Assembly (NCBI RefSeq): GCF_006335115.1
Contig: NZ_VDMJ01000004.1
Coordinates: forward strand, 1-64,000
Source: Streptomyces sp. NP160
GTDB taxonomy: Bacteria > Actinomycetota > Actinomycetes > Actinomycetales > Quadrisphaeraceae
Direction: 5' to 3'
DNA length: 64,000 bases
Shown: positions 51,172 to 59,993 of the stretch, piece by piece
Layout of the letters: each line of letters opens with the position of its first letter
Numbering within the stretch: the stretch's first letter is position 1
Notes under the pieces: model-generated
What the model saw: only the letters and a program-made list of their open reading frames with translations
Database searches by the model: none
Told to the model about the DNA's origin: nothing
Position numbers and translations under genes: made by a program

Positions 51172-52320
51172 ATGAAGGCGATGGTGTACCGCGGCCCGTA
51201 CAAGGTGAGGGTCGAGGAGAAGGCCAGACCCAGGATCGAGCACCCGAACGACGCTGTGATCAGGGTGACCCTGGCCGCGATCTGCGGCTCGGACCTCCAC
51301 CTCTACCACGGGCTGATGCCCGACACCCGGATCGGCCACACCTTCGGCCACGAGTTCATCGGGGTGGTCGAGGAGGTCGGCTCGTCCGTCGAGAACCTCA
51401 CCGTGGGTGATCGCGTGATGGTCCCCTTCAACATCTTCTGCGGCACCTGCTGGTTCTGCTCCAGGGGACTGGTGTCCAACTGCCACAACGTCAACCCCAA
51501 CGCCACGGCGGTCGGCGGCATCTACGGCTACTCCCACACCACCGGCGGCTACGACGGCGGGCAGTCGCAGTACGTGCGCGTGCCGTTCGCCGACGTGGGC
51601 CCGGCGAAGATCCCCGACTGGATGGCCGACGAGGACGCCGTGCTCCTCACCGACATGACGGCCACCGGCTACTTCGGGGCGCAGCTGGCCGACGTCGTCG
51701 AGGGCGACACCGTGGTGGTGCTGGGTGCCGGGCCGGTCGGCCTGGTGGCCGCGCGGTCGGCGTGGCTCATGGGCGCCGGCCGCGTCATCGTGGTCGACGA
51801 GCTCGACGAGCGCCTCGAGCGCGCCCGCACCTGGGCGTACGCGGAGACGCTGAACTTCACGCACGTCGACGACGTCGTCCTGGAGATGAAGAAGCAGACC
51901 GACTTCCTCGGCGCCGACTCCGTCATCGACTGCGTGGGGGCCGAGGCCGACGGCAACCTCCTGCAGCACCTCACCGGCGCCAAGCTCAAGCTGCAGGGCG
52001 GGTCGCCGGTGGCGCTGAACTGGGCGATCGACGGCGTGCGCAAGGGCGGCACCGTCTCGGTGATCGGGGCCTACGGCCCGGTCCCCAACGCGGTGAAGTT
52101 CGGTGACGCCATGAACAAGGGCCTCACGCTGCGGATGAACCAGGCCCCGGTGAAGCGCCAGTGGCCGCGCCTGTTCGAGCACGTGAAGGCCGGCCACCTG
52201 CGGCCCAGCGAGCTGGTGACCCACCGCTTCCCGCTGGAGCACATCGCCGAGGCCTACCACGTGTTCTCCAGCAAGCTCGACGGGTGCATCAAGCCGCTCG
52301 TGATCCCCGACGCCGCGTGA
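51172..52320 (+). CDS. zinc-dependent alcohol dehydrogenase (formaldehyde dehydrogenase-like MDR)
   Basis: 382 residues. AAICGSDLHLYHG, GHTFGHEFIGVVEEVG (catalytic Zn ligands Cys, His, Glu) and FCGTCWFCSRGLVSNC (four structural Zn cysteines) are intact. VVVLGAGPVGLVAARSAWLM binds NAD, with Asp after the next strand. It is like the glutathione-independent formaldehyde/threonine dehydrogenase branch. An inserted loop NPNATAVGGIYGYSHTTGGY is usual for that group. The next gene starts close behind. Confidence 0.88.
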   Translation: MKAMVYRGPYKVRVEEKARPRIEHPNDAVIRVTLAAICGSDLHLYHGLMPDTRIGHTFGHEFIGVVEEVGSSVENLTVGDRVMVPFNIFCGTCWFCSRGLVSNCHNVNPNATAVGGIYGYSHTTGGYDGGQSQYVRVPFADVGPAKIPDWMADEDAVLLTDMTATGYFGAQLADVVEGDTVVVLGAGPVGLVAARSAWLMGAGRVIVVDELDERLERARTWAYAETLNFTHVDDVVLEMKKQTDFLGADSVIDCVGAEADGNLLQHLTGAKLKLQGGSPVALNWAIDGVRKGGTVSVIGAYGPVPNAVKFGDAMNKGLTLRMNQAPVKRQWPRLFEHVKAGHLRPSELVTHRFPLEHIAEAYHVFSSKLDGCIKPLVIPDAA

Positions 52321-52352
52321 CCACGGCTGATGACGAGAAGGGCCCGACGACG

Positions 52353-53018
52353 ATGAGCACCCACCAGCGGACCGACCGCCCTGCCGACGGCACTGCCGAC
52401 CGCACTGCCGACGGCGCAGCCGAGCGGCGCAGCGGCCCCGCCACCCCCCACATCAGCCAGAAGCGCAGTCCCGCGCCGAGCGCGGAGGAGCTGCGGGCGC
52501 GCATCCCGGGGTGGGGCGCTGACCTGGACCCCGCCGACCGCCCCTCCTTCCCCCGGCTCCAGTGGCAGGAGGAGCGGTACGGCGCGCACTGGGAGTACCC
52601 GGACGAGCAGCCCGGCGGGCGGGGGCGGGAGCGGTCCATCGAGCACGCGCAGCTCACTCCGGTCTTCGGGACGGCGCAGCCGCTGCACGGCGTGTCCGGC
52701 GCGGTGCGGCGCCTGGCGTACGCCCGCTACAGCGAGGGGCGCCTGGCGCACTGGCTGCTGCTGATCGCCGGTGACCGGATCGACGCGTGGGGTGCGCACG
52801 CGCGCTCCCTGCTCAGCGGGCGGCCCGACCAGCCGTTCACCGAGACCGGTGTGGTCGGCGAGGTGACCCACCACGGCCTGCGCTCGCGGCTGGGGAGCAG
52901 CCGCACCGACACCCGCCACCAGCTGCTCGACCCGGTGCTCGTGGCCGGGCCGTGGGTCGCTGCCGCCGCCGGTGCGGTGCTGGGCGCGCGGGCGCTCACC
53001 CGCGCCGTCCGCCGCTAG
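52353..53018 (+). CDS. hypothetical protein downstream of zinc alcohol dehydrogenase
   Basis: 221 residues from ATG 52353 (GAGAAGG upstream). A GTG at 52317 overlaps the dehydrogenase stop as GTGA and is a good alternative. The first 50 residues have a short Ala-Asp-Gly-Thr repeat; a region with FPRLQWQEERYGAHWEYPDE and LAHWLLLIAGDRIDAWGAHA follows; the last 30 residues are hydrophobic, then basic (WVAAAAGAVLGARALTRAVR), perhaps a membrane tail. No family known. It ends before a strong terminator. Confidence 0.6.
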   Translation: MSTHQRTDRPADGTADRTADGAAERRSGPATPHISQKRSPAPSAEELRARIPGWGADLDPADRPSFPRLQWQEERYGAHWEYPDEQPGGRGRERSIEHAQLTPVFGTAQPLHGVSGAVRRLAYARYSEGRLAHWLLLIAGDRIDAWGAHARSLLSGRPDQPFTETGVVGEVTHHGLRSRLGSSRTDTRHQLLDPVLVAGPWVAAAAGAVLGARALTRAVRR

Positions 53019-53051
53019 CACGGCAGCCGGCGGACAGCCCCGCCCCTCCGC

Positions 53052-53088
53052 GCGGACCGCCCCTCCTCCGCGTGGAGGGGCGGTCCGC
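53052..53088 (+). terminator. terminator hairpin after the dehydrogenase/hypothetical pair
   Basis: A perfect 15-bp stem (53052-53066 with 53074-53088) with a 7-base loop. It stands 33 bp after the stop of the hypothetical gene and 26 bp before the MFS gene. Confidence 0.7.
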
Positions 53089-53114
53089 CGCGGACGGGCG
53101 CACGATGGTTGCTG

Positions 53115-54365
53115 ATGGCGACCACCGAGCGGCCCGACCACCCGGACCGCTCGACCGCCCGCCGGCCGTCGCTGCTGGCGCTCGCGCTCGTCACGGGCAT
53201 CGGTCCCTTCGCGACCGACACCTACCTCGCGGCCCTGCCCCAGGTCCGGGAGGCGCTGGCCACCAGCTCCACGGGCGCGCAGCTGACCATCACCGGCTTC
53301 ATCGTGGGGCTGGCGGTCGGGCAGCTGGTCGCCGGGCCGGTCAGCGACGGACGCGGGCGGCGGGGCGTCGTCGTCGGCAGCGCCGCGGCCTTCACGGTCG
53401 TCTCGCTGCTGTGCGTCCTCGCCCCCAGCGCTGCGCTCCTCGTGCTGCTGCGCGTCCTGCAGGGGCTGGTGGCCGGGGCGGGCGTGGCCGTGGGACGGGC
53501 CGTCATCAGCGACTCCCACGACGGCCCGGCCGCCGCGAAGGCCTTCGGCACGCTGGCGGCCATCACGCTGCTGGCCCCCGTCATCGCGCCGGCCATCGGC
53601 GGGCTGGTGCTGCAGGTGGCCGACTGGCGCGCGGTGTTCGGGCTGATGGGGGCCCTGGGTGCGCTCATGCTCGCCGCGGCGCTGGCCGGCGTGCCGGAGA
53701 CCCTGCCGCCGCAGCACCGCCAGCGCGGCGGCCTGCGGGCCCTGGGGGCGCGCGTGGCCGACCTCGGCCGCGACCGCGCCTTCCTGCACCCGGTCGTCGT
53801 GCAGTGCCTGGCCACGGCCGGGTTCTTCGTCTACATCGGCGGGTCGTCGATCGTGCTGCAGGGGGCGCTGGGCATCAGCAGCGGCACCTACTCCCTCGTG
53901 TTCGCCACCAACGCCGCCGCCATGGCCGCGACGAGCCTGGCCTTCCGCCTCACCGTGGTGCGCCTCGGGGCCCGAGCGCTGCGCCGCGTCGGGCTGCTCA
54001 CCTCGACCGCGGGGGCGCTGGCACTGCTCGTCACCTCGGTGGTCGCCTCCTCGGGTGACGACGGCGGGGACCCGCACCTGGGCGTCGTGTGGCCGCTGCT
54101 CACCGTCGTCGTCGCCGGCATGGGGTTCACCCTGCCCGCCAGCACCGTGCTGGCGCAGGAGGCCGGGCGGCGGTCCGCGGGCACGGCGAGCTCGCTGCTC
54201 GGCGGGTCCGGGTTCCTCGTCGGAGCCGCGGTGACCCCGCTGACCGGGCTCGTCGGCGACGAGTCGGTGCTGGCCATGGCCGCGCTGATGGTCCCCGGCT
54301 TCGTGGCGGCGACCGCGGTCGCCCTCGCCCCGGACCTGCGCCGGCGGGCCGTCACGGCCCCCTGA
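53115..54365 (+). CDS. MFS multidrug exporter (Bcr/CflA-like)
   Basis: 416 residues, twelve membrane helices. GIGPFATDTYLAALPQVREA in the first loop and GPVSDGRGRRGVVV in loop 2-3 (the A-type motif G-x-x-x-D-x-x-G-R-R) are those of the Bcr/CflA drug/H+ antiporters. LQGLVAGAGVAVGRAVISD is the motif C-like helix 4/5. Probable substrate: hydrophobic drugs. ATG 53115 is chosen; a TTG at 53109 is the longer option. No regulator adjoins it. Confidence 0.87.
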   Translation: MATTERPDHPDRSTARRPSLLALALVTGIGPFATDTYLAALPQVREALATSSTGAQLTITGFIVGLAVGQLVAGPVSDGRGRRGVVVGSAAAFTVVSLLCVLAPSAALLVLLRVLQGLVAGAGVAVGRAVISDSHDGPAAAKAFGTLAAITLLAPVIAPAIGGLVLQVADWRAVFGLMGALGALMLAAALAGVPETLPPQHRQRGGLRALGARVADLGRDRAFLHPVVVQCLATAGFFVYIGGSSIVLQGALGISSGTYSLVFATNAAAMAATSLAFRLTVVRLGARALRRVGLLTSTAGALALLVTSVVASSGDDGGDPHLGVVWPLLTVVVAGMGFTLPASTVLAQEAGRRSAGTASSLLGGSGFLVGAAVTPLTGLVGDESVLAMAALMVPGFVAATAVALAPDLRRRAVTAP

Positions 54366-54379
54366 GCGGCCACCGCCGT

Positions 54380-55255
54380 TCACACCAGGGGAGCGACCAC
54401 CTCGTCGACCAGCCGTCGCACCGAGCCCGCGGGCCACGGCGCCGGTGGTGAGAGCACCACGTGCCGGAACCCGGCGTCCTGCGCGCGGCGCACGTGGTCG
54501 CGCACGGAGGCGGCGCCGCCCGGCCCGCCCAGGTCGGCCGGCACCACGAGCGACCGGACGACCCGGGCCGGGTCGCGCCCCACCTCCTCGCACAGCCGGT
54601 CGAGCAGGGCGCTGCGGGCCGCGGCGTCCTCGACGTCACCGCCGGGGTAGTTCTAGGTGTCGGCGTGCTCGGCGACCACCCGCAGCGTCGCGCGGGACCT
54701 CCCGCCGACCACCAGCGGCGGTCCACCGGGCTGCACCGGCTTCGGCGAGCACCAGGCCCCGACGAGGTCGAGGTGCGGGCCGTGGTGGTCGAACGGCTCG
54801 GTCGACGTCCAGAGCCGCCGGATGACGCGGCACGCCTCCGCGAGCCGCGACACGGCGGTGGCGGCGTCGTCGTAGGGCAGGCCGTGCGCGTCGTACTCGC
54901 GCCGCGCCGTCGGCAGGCTCGGTCGGGAGCCCGCGCCCAGGCCCAGCTCCAGCCGGCCGCCGGAGACGACGTCGACGGTCGCAGCGATCTTGGCCAGGTG
55001 GGCCGGCGGGCGGAAGCGGTTGCTCGTCACCAGCAGGCCGAGGCGCAGCCGGCGCGTCTGCGCCGCCAGCGCGGTCAGCGCGGTCCAGCCCTCCAGCGCC
55101 GGCCCGAGCGGGTCGCCGCCGATGGGCATCAGGTGGTCGAAGAGCCACGCGTGCTCGAGCGCCTCCAGCTCGTCCGCCTCGAGCCAGGCGCGCTGCAGGT
55201 CGGTGTACTGCACCTGCTGGGGCGGGGTGGCGATCCCGAAGCTCGTGGTGCTCAT
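54380..55255 (-). pseudogene. LLM-class F420-dependent oxidoreductase interrupted by an in-frame TAG
   Basis: From ATG 55255 (its first base overlaps the aldo-keto reductase stop) the frame reads an LLM luciferase-like protein: ALEHAWLFDHLMP, RRLRLGLLVTSNRFRPPAHL, RLELGLGAGSRP, and GGPPLVVGGRSRATLRVVAE HADT. A TAG at 54653-54655 then stops it. The same frame continues NYPGGDVEDAAARSALLDRL to a stop at 54380, completing the family at 291 codons. ADT-W-NYPGGD is the usual junction, so the TAG replaces a Trp TGG by one base. Recent nonsense mutation, sequence error or readthrough cannot be told apart. Confidence 0.85.
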
Positions 55256-56274
55256 CAGGCGGCCGCCCGCTCGGCGAGCACCCGCCGGCGCAGCGTCGGT
55301 CGCTCCAGCGCCGGCGGGGTGTGGGCGACGTCGACGCGGCCCACGTCGGTGCCGGGCGGCACGACCGCGTCGACGGCGTCGAGCACGTCGTCCCCCAGCA
55401 CCACCTCGGCGCCGGCGAGCAGGTCCTCCAGGTGCTCCATGGTGCGCGGACCGATGAGCGCGGCCGTGACCGCCGGGTGCGCGACCACGAAGGCCATCGC
55501 CAGGTGGGTCAGCGACAGGCCCGCCTGGTCCGCCACCGGGACCAGCCGCTCCACGGCGTCGATGCGCGCCGCGTCGGCGAGGTGGGTGAAGCGCTCGCTG
55601 CGCGTCAGGTCGGTCGGCTGGCCGCGGCGCACCCGGCCGGTGAGCATGCCCATGGCCAGCGGGCTCCAGACGACCACACCCATGCCGTGGCGCTGGGCGA
55701 CGGGCAGCACCTCCGCCTCGGCGCTGCGGGTGAGCATCGAGTAGGTGGGCTGCTCGCTGCGGAAGCGCTGCAGCCCGCGCCGCTGCGCCGCCCACTGCGC
55801 CTCGACGATGTCCGAGGCCGGCATCGAGGAGGTGCCGATGGCCCGGACCTTGCCGCTGGCCACGAGGTCGGTCAGCGCCGAGAGGGTCTCCTCGACGTCG
55901 GTGTCCGGGTCGGGGCGGTGCAGCTGGAAGAGGTCGATGTGGTCGGTGCGCAGCGCCCGCAGCGACGCCTCCACCTGGTGCACGATCCAGCGCCGCGAGC
56001 CGCCGCCGCGGTTGGGGTCTCCGGGGAAGGGCAGCCCGGCCTTGGTGGCCAGGACGACGTCGTCGCGGCGGCCCTGCAGCGCCAGGCCGACGACCTCCTC
56101 GGAGTCCCCGTAGAAGTCGGCGGTGTCGATGGTGTTGATGCCGGCGTCGAGGGCCCGGTGGATGATCCGGATCCCCTCGCTGCGGTCGGGGTTGCCGTAG
56201 CTGCCCAGCACCATGGCGCCGAGCGCGTACGTGCTGACCTTGATGCCGGTTCCGCCGAGGGTGCGGTAGCGCAC
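55255..56274 (-). CDS. aldo/keto reductase
   Basis: 339 residues; GTG 56274 with GGAGG six bases upstream. NTIDTADFYGDSEEVVGLAL carries the catalytic Asp and Tyr, VVLATKAGLPF the Lys and FQLHRPDPDT the His. The C-terminal NADPH loop has ALIGPRTMEHLEDLLAG. It resembles YajO/Tas-like and beta-subunit-like AKRs (AKR11-13). It forms an operon with the interrupted LLM gene and is opposite a TetR regulator. Confidence 0.89.
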   Translation of the reverse strand: MRYRTLGGTGIKVSTYALGAMVLGSYGNPDRSEGIRIIHRALDAGINTIDTADFYGDSEEVVGLALQGRRDDVVLATKAGLPFPGDPNRGGGSRRWIVHQVEASLRALRTDHIDLFQLHRPDPDTDVEETLSALTDLVASGKVRAIGTSSMPASDIVEAQWAAQRRGLQRFRSEQPTYSMLTRSAEAEVLPVAQRHGMGVVVWSPLAMGMLTGRVRRGQPTDLTRSERFTHLADAARIDAVERLVPVADQAGLSLTHLAMAFVVAHPAVTAALIGPRTMEHLEDLLAGAEVVLGDDVLDAVDAVVPPGTDVGRVDVAHTPPALERPTLRRRVLAERAAA

Positions 56275-56338
56275 GGAGTGCCTCCGGGTGGGTGTGGGGT
56301 GGGAGCGCGCGGCTCGCCGTGCCGTACGGTGGCGACAG

Positions 56339-56382
56339 AAGCGGAACGCTCGTCCGCAAACATACGGAACATCGTTCCGCTT
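56339..56382. promoter_or_regulatory. candidate TetR operator region, AAGCGGAACG ... CGTTCCGCTT
   Basis: A 10-bp perfect inverted repeat (56339-56348 with 56373-56382) plus the inner CGGAAC-ATC-GTTCCG (56365-56379). It fills the short divergent promoter between the aldo/keto reductase and the TetR gene, in keeping with control of both. Confidence 0.65.
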
Positions 56383-56400
56383 GTCGAGGGGAGGTGCGCG

Positions 56401-56970
56401 GTGACCGTCGAGGAGCCCGCGGCCGTGCGCCGCCCGCGCGCTGACGCGCAGCGCAACGAGGCCGCCGTCCTCGACGCCGCGGCCGCCCTCTTCGCCGAGA
56501 AGGGCGTCGACGCCCCGGTCCGCGAGGTCGCCGAGCGCGCGGGGGTGGGCGTCGGCACCGTGTACCGGCGCTTCCCGCAGCGCTCGGACCTGGTCGCCGC
56601 CGTCTTCCGCCGCGAGGTGGACGCCTGCGCGCGGGCCGGACCGGCCCTCGCCGCCGAGCACGGACCGGCGGACGCCCTCGAGCGCTGGATGCTCCGCTTC
56701 ACCGGCTTCGTGGCCACCAAGCGGGGCCTGGCCGCGGCGCTGCACTCCGGCGACCCCGCCTTCGAGGGCCTGCCGGCCTACTTCGAGGGCACGCTCGGGC
56801 CCGTCCTGGCCGAGCTGCTCCGCGCAGCCGTGGCCGCCGGCGAGGTCCGCCGCGACGTCGAGGCCAGCGAGCTGCTCTTCGCCGTCACCCGCCTCAGCTC
56901 CTCCGGCACCGCCACCGACGACCAGCGCCTCGTGAAGCTCCTGGTGGACGGCCTGCGCTACGGCGCCTGA
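56401..56970 (+). CDS. TetR-family transcriptional regulator
   Basis: 189 residues. ILDAAAALFAEKG-type helix 1, then VREVAERAGVGVGTVYRRFP and QRSDLVAAVFRREVD give the HTH. The ligand domain has WMLRFTGFVATKRGLAAALH, as in the TetR C-terminal group near SbtR/AcrR-like proteins. GTG 56401 with GAGGGGAGG upstream. It probably represses the aldo/keto reductase-LLM operon and itself. Confidence 0.88.
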   Translation: MTVEEPAAVRRPRADAQRNEAAVLDAAAALFAEKGVDAPVREVAERAGVGVGTVYRRFPQRSDLVAAVFRREVDACARAGPALAAEHGPADALERWMLRFTGFVATKRGLAAALHSGDPAFEGLPAYFEGTLGPVLAELLRAAVAAGEVRRDVEASELLFAVTRLSSSGTATDDQRLVKLLVDGLRYGA

Positions 56971-57041
56971 CGACCGTGCGCCGAGACGCAGCGGCCCGGT
57001 CGCCGGTCGCCGGCGGGCGCGTGGTGGGGCACGGTGGTCCG

Positions 57042-57437
57042 GTGGCTGACTGGGACGAGGTCGTCAGGTACTTCACCACCGACGCGGTCGTGCACCTGGC
57101 GACGGTCGGCAAGGACGGCGGCCCGCGCTCGGTGCCCGTCTGGGTGGACGCCGACGGCGAGCAGCTCGTCTTCTTCACGGAGGAGGGCAGCGTCAAGGAC
57201 CGCAACCTCGCCCGCGACCCGCGGCTCGCGGTGTCCGTCACCGCTCCCGGCAACCCGCTGAGCTTCGCCACCGTGCGCGGGGAGGTGGTGGAGCGCCTCA
57301 CCGGCGGTGAGGCCATGGTGCTGGTGGACTCGGTCTCCACCACGTACACCGGCGGCCCCTACGAGGTGCGCACCGGGTTCGTCGCCTTCCGGGTCCGCCC
57401 GACGTCGTGGTCGGCGCACGACTTCTCCGAGGGCTGA
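57042..57437 (+). CDS. PPOX-class F420-dependent flavin/deazaflavin oxidoreductase
   Basis: 131 residues from GTG 57042. VVHLATVGKDGGPRSVPVWV, LVFFTEEGSVKDRNLARDPR and LAVSVTAPGNPLSFATVRGE are the split-barrel PPOX pattern with the phosphate-binding Lys/Arg residues of the F420 enzymes. Substrates are unknown; relatives reduce biliverdin and other conjugated molecules. It stands alone on the plus strand after the TetR gene. Confidence 0.85.
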   Translation: MADWDEVVRYFTTDAVVHLATVGKDGGPRSVPVWVDADGEQLVFFTEEGSVKDRNLARDPRLAVSVTAPGNPLSFATVRGEVVERLTGGEAMVLVDSVSTTYTGGPYEVRTGFVAFRVRPTSWSAHDFSEG

Positions 57438-57461
57438 CCGGCCAGACCGGGCTGGCGGCTC

Positions 57462-57860
57462 CTAGACCGCCGCGCGGGCGTGGCCCCGGCGCACCAGCTC
57501 GGTGAGCACGTCGACGTCGACGTCGTCCAGGCCCCTGAGGTACACGCAGCTGACGCCGGTCTCGTGCGGTCCGAGCCGGGCCACCAGCTCCTCGGCGTCG
57601 GGGGTGCCGCGCAGCCCGTAGAGCGCGAGCTTCGCGCCGCGCACCGCGAAGCCCACCGCGGGCCACTCGTGCGTGCGGCCGCCCGACGCCGTCGTCGTGG
57701 TCCCGTACCCCACGATCGAGCCCCACAGCACCGCCTGCTCGCCGGTGGCGGCGGCGAACACGTCCGCGAGCCGCCGCGCCCTCTCGCGCCGCGCGGCGGG
57801 CAGGCCCTCCAGGAACGCGCCGAGGTCGGTGCCGGTGCGCTGCGTCTTCGGCGTCGCCAC
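57462..57860 (-). CDS. DUF1801-family protein
   Basis: 132 residues from GTG 57860. LPAARRERARRLADVFAAAT, AVLWGSIVGYGTTT, HEWPAVGFAVRGAKLALYGL and a late CVYLRGLDDVDVDVL follow the DUF1801 pattern. This fold has a YdhG-like ligand cavity; role unknown. It is convergent with the PPOX gene. A 225-bp stretch without a gene lies upstream; I see only GC-rich sequence in it. Confidence 0.78.
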   Translation of the reverse strand: MATPKTQRTGTDLGAFLEGLPAARRERARRLADVFAAATGEQAVLWGSIVGYGTTTTASGGRTHEWPAVGFAVRGAKLALYGLRGTPDAEELVARLGPHETGVSCVYLRGLDDVDVDVLTELVRRGHARAAV

Positions 57861-58085
57861 GCCGCCGAGGGTCCCGCTGCGCGCCGGGCGCGGCAACCCC
57901 CGGCGACCCCCCGGAGGCTGACGCCCGGCGTGGCGACACGTCAGCTGCGGGCCCGGTGAGCGTCTCGTGGTTCGACGGGCGGCTCCTGGCCCCGGCTGCG
58001 ACGGTTCTCCCCGACCCATGAGGAGGCCCGTGATGCCGGCACCCCGCTCACGCGAGCTCGCAGCGACCGCGCTCGGGGGAACGAC

Positions 58086-59333
58086 GTGCTGAGCCTGGAC
58101 CGCCGCACCGGGGTCGAGAGGCTCGTGCGGCGCCTGGTCGTGCGCGGCGGCGGCGTCGTCGAGCGCCCGGTCGGCGCGCTCGGTGGTGCGACGTTCCCCC
58201 TCGCGCACCTGCGGGACACCCCGCCCGCCCGCCGGCGCGGTCTGCCCGTGCTCGTGGTGCCCGGCGGCCCCGGTCTCGCCTCGGCCGTGCCCTACCGGAC
58301 GTGGCGCCGCCGCGCCGCCGCCCTCGGCATCGACGCGCTCATGGTCGAGCACCGCGGCGTGGGGCTCTCGCGCCGGGACGCCGCAGGCCGAGACCTCCCG
58401 GTGTCCGCGGTGACCGTCGAGGCCGTGGTCGACGACCTCGCCGCGGTGCTGGACGACGACGACGTCGAGCGCGCCGTCGTCTACGGCGCCTCCTACGGCA
58501 CGTACCTGGCGCAGGCGTTCGCGGTGCGGCACCCCCGGCGGGTGGCGGCGCTGGTGCTCGACTCGCCGATGCTCTCGGTGGTCGACGACGTCGCTGCCGT
58601 GCGCGCCCACCGACGCCGTCTGCTGTGGGACGGCGAGGAGCCCGCGCTGGCCGGCGCGGCCGCGGCGGTGCGAGAGCTCGGCTCGCGCGCGCGGTCGGTG
58701 GAGCTGATGGCCGAGCTGACCGCCGTGGTCACGCTGGTCCACGAGCTCGCCGGGCCCGACGCGGTGCGGCGCCTGGTCACCGCCCGGGGCCGGGGCCGGG
58801 TGCGGTGGCTGTGGTCGCGGCTGGCGGAGCTGGGCGCCTCGGAGGCCTCGGAGTCGGTGCAGCGCTTCCTCGTGGAGCCCGACCTCGTCGCCGGCATCGC
58901 CTACCGCCAGCTCGGCTTCGGCCAGCCCCCGGACGGCGGCCCGCTCGACCCGCAGCTCATCCACGTCGAGGCCGCGAGGAACCAGCCGGCCTTCGCGGGT
59001 GAGCCGTTCGACCTGGTCGAGGGCCTGCGGCGGGCGGCGTTCCCGGTGGTGGTGCTCTCCGGCGAGCGCGACCTCACCACCCCGCGCCCGATCGCAGTCC
59101 GCGCCGCTGGGCTCGCGCCGCAAGGCCTGCTCGTGGAGCTGCCCGCCACCGGCCACAGCGCCCTGGACGTCCACCGCGAGGCCTCGCTCTTCGTGGCCCG
59201 TGCCGTCGCCGACGGCGTCACCGACCGCCTCCGGGACCCAGCGGAGCTGCGCCGCCTGCACCGGCTGCCGCACCGAGGCCTGTCGCCCCTGGCTGGTGCG
59301 GCCCTGCGCGCGCTCGTCCGCGTGGCCACCTGA
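58086..59333 (+). CDS. alpha/beta hydrolase
   Basis: 415 residues. LVVPGGPGLASAV forms the oxyanion loop, VEHRGVGLSRRDA follows, and VVYGASYGTYLAQAFA has the nucleophile Ser in the G-x-S-x-G elbow. VVVLSGERDLTTP contains the Asp and LPATGHSALDVH the His. It is like the S33 peptidases/haloperoxidase-type hydrolases. Its GTG has GGGGGAA upstream. No near partner. Confidence 0.85.
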   Translation: MLSLDRRTGVERLVRRLVVRGGGVVERPVGALGGATFPLAHLRDTPPARRRGLPVLVVPGGPGLASAVPYRTWRRRAAALGIDALMVEHRGVGLSRRDAAGRDLPVSAVTVEAVVDDLAAVLDDDDVERAVVYGASYGTYLAQAFAVRHPRRVAALVLDSPMLSVVDDVAAVRAHRRRLLWDGEEPALAGAAAAVRELGSRARSVELMAELTAVVTLVHELAGPDAVRRLVTARGRGRVRWLWSRLAELGASEASESVQRFLVEPDLVAGIAYRQLGFGQPPDGGPLDPQLIHVEAARNQPAFAGEPFDLVEGLRRAAFPVVVLSGERDLTTPRPIAVRAAGLAPQGLLVELPATGHSALDVHREASLFVARAVADGVTDRLRDPAELRRLHRLPHRGLSPLAGAALRALVRVAT

Positions 59334-59379
59334 GAGCTCCCGCGGCGGGCCGCCCACCCGGCCGGACCCCGCTGACCCC

Positions 59380-59412
59380 ACGACGTCCGCACGACGTCCG
59401 CACGACGTCCGC
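59380..59412. repeat. three direct repeats of ACGACGTCCGC
   Basis: Three exact 11-bp copies in a row, at helical-turn spacing, about 85 bp before the deaminase start. Each copy has the palindrome GACGTC. Could be an activator or repressor site. Confidence 0.7.
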
Positions 59413-59495
59413 ACCGGCCATCGGTGGCGGACCGGGCGCCCCGGTGTTCCCCCGGCCGCCGGGGGAGCCACCTCCGCCCACCCGCAGGAGGACGC

Positions 59496-59990
59496 GTGCC
59501 AGACCAGGCGCCGCAGGACCAGCACGCCGACCGGGCCGTCGAGCTGGCGCTCGCCAACGTGGAGGCCGGCGGCAAGCCGTTCGCAACCGTCGTCGTCGAC
59601 CGCGGGACCGGCGAGGTGCTGGTGGAGGCGACCAACCGGGTCGCGCAGTCCGGCGACCTGACCGCGCACGCCGAGATCACGGCCATCCGGCAGCTGGCTG
59701 AGCGGGGCCGCACCGGGCTGGAGGGCTGCGACGTGTACGTCACCGCCTACCCGTGCCCGATGTGCCTGGGCGCGCTCTACTACGCCCAGCCCGAGCGGGT
59801 GGTCTACGTGGCCACGCGCGGGCAGGAGGGCCGCCACTACGAGGACGGCAACCGCTACACCACCCTCGCCACCTTCTGCGACGAGTACGCCAAGCCCGTC
59901 TCCGAGCGCTCACTGCCCGCGGTGCAGGCCGAGCACCCCGACCCGGAGGCGCCCTTCCGCGCCTGGGCGCAGGCGCACCCCGACGCGTAG
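59496..59990 (+). CDS. nucleoside/nucleobase deaminase (CMP/dCMP deaminase family, guanine deaminase-like)
   Basis: 164 residues; GCAGGAGGA just upstream of GTG 59496. LTAHAEITAIRQ has the zinc His and the catalytic Glu; VTAYPCPMCLGALYYAQ has the two zinc Cys. The form of the family is like GuaD/guanine deaminase or related tRNA-independent deaminases, acting on a free purine. It ends 3 bp before the convergent iron permease stop. Confidence 0.85.
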   Translation: MPDQAPQDQHADRAVELALANVEAGGKPFATVVVDRGTGEVLVEATNRVAQSGDLTAHAEITAIRQLAERGRTGLEGCDVYVTAYPCPMCLGALYYAQPERVVYVATRGQEGRHYEDGNRYTTLATFCDEYAKPVSERSLPAVQAEHPDPEAPFRAWAQAHPDA

Positions 59991-59993
59991 CGG

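Noticed and set aside
52380-52416. 12-bp repeats resembling a short repeat array
   Set aside because: Coding repeat (Ala-Asp-Gly-Thr) in the hypothetical protein; no CRISPR spacing or cas genes.
57861-58085. Possible small gene in the 225-bp gap
   Set aside because: Short frames only, without a good ribosome site or recognisable product.
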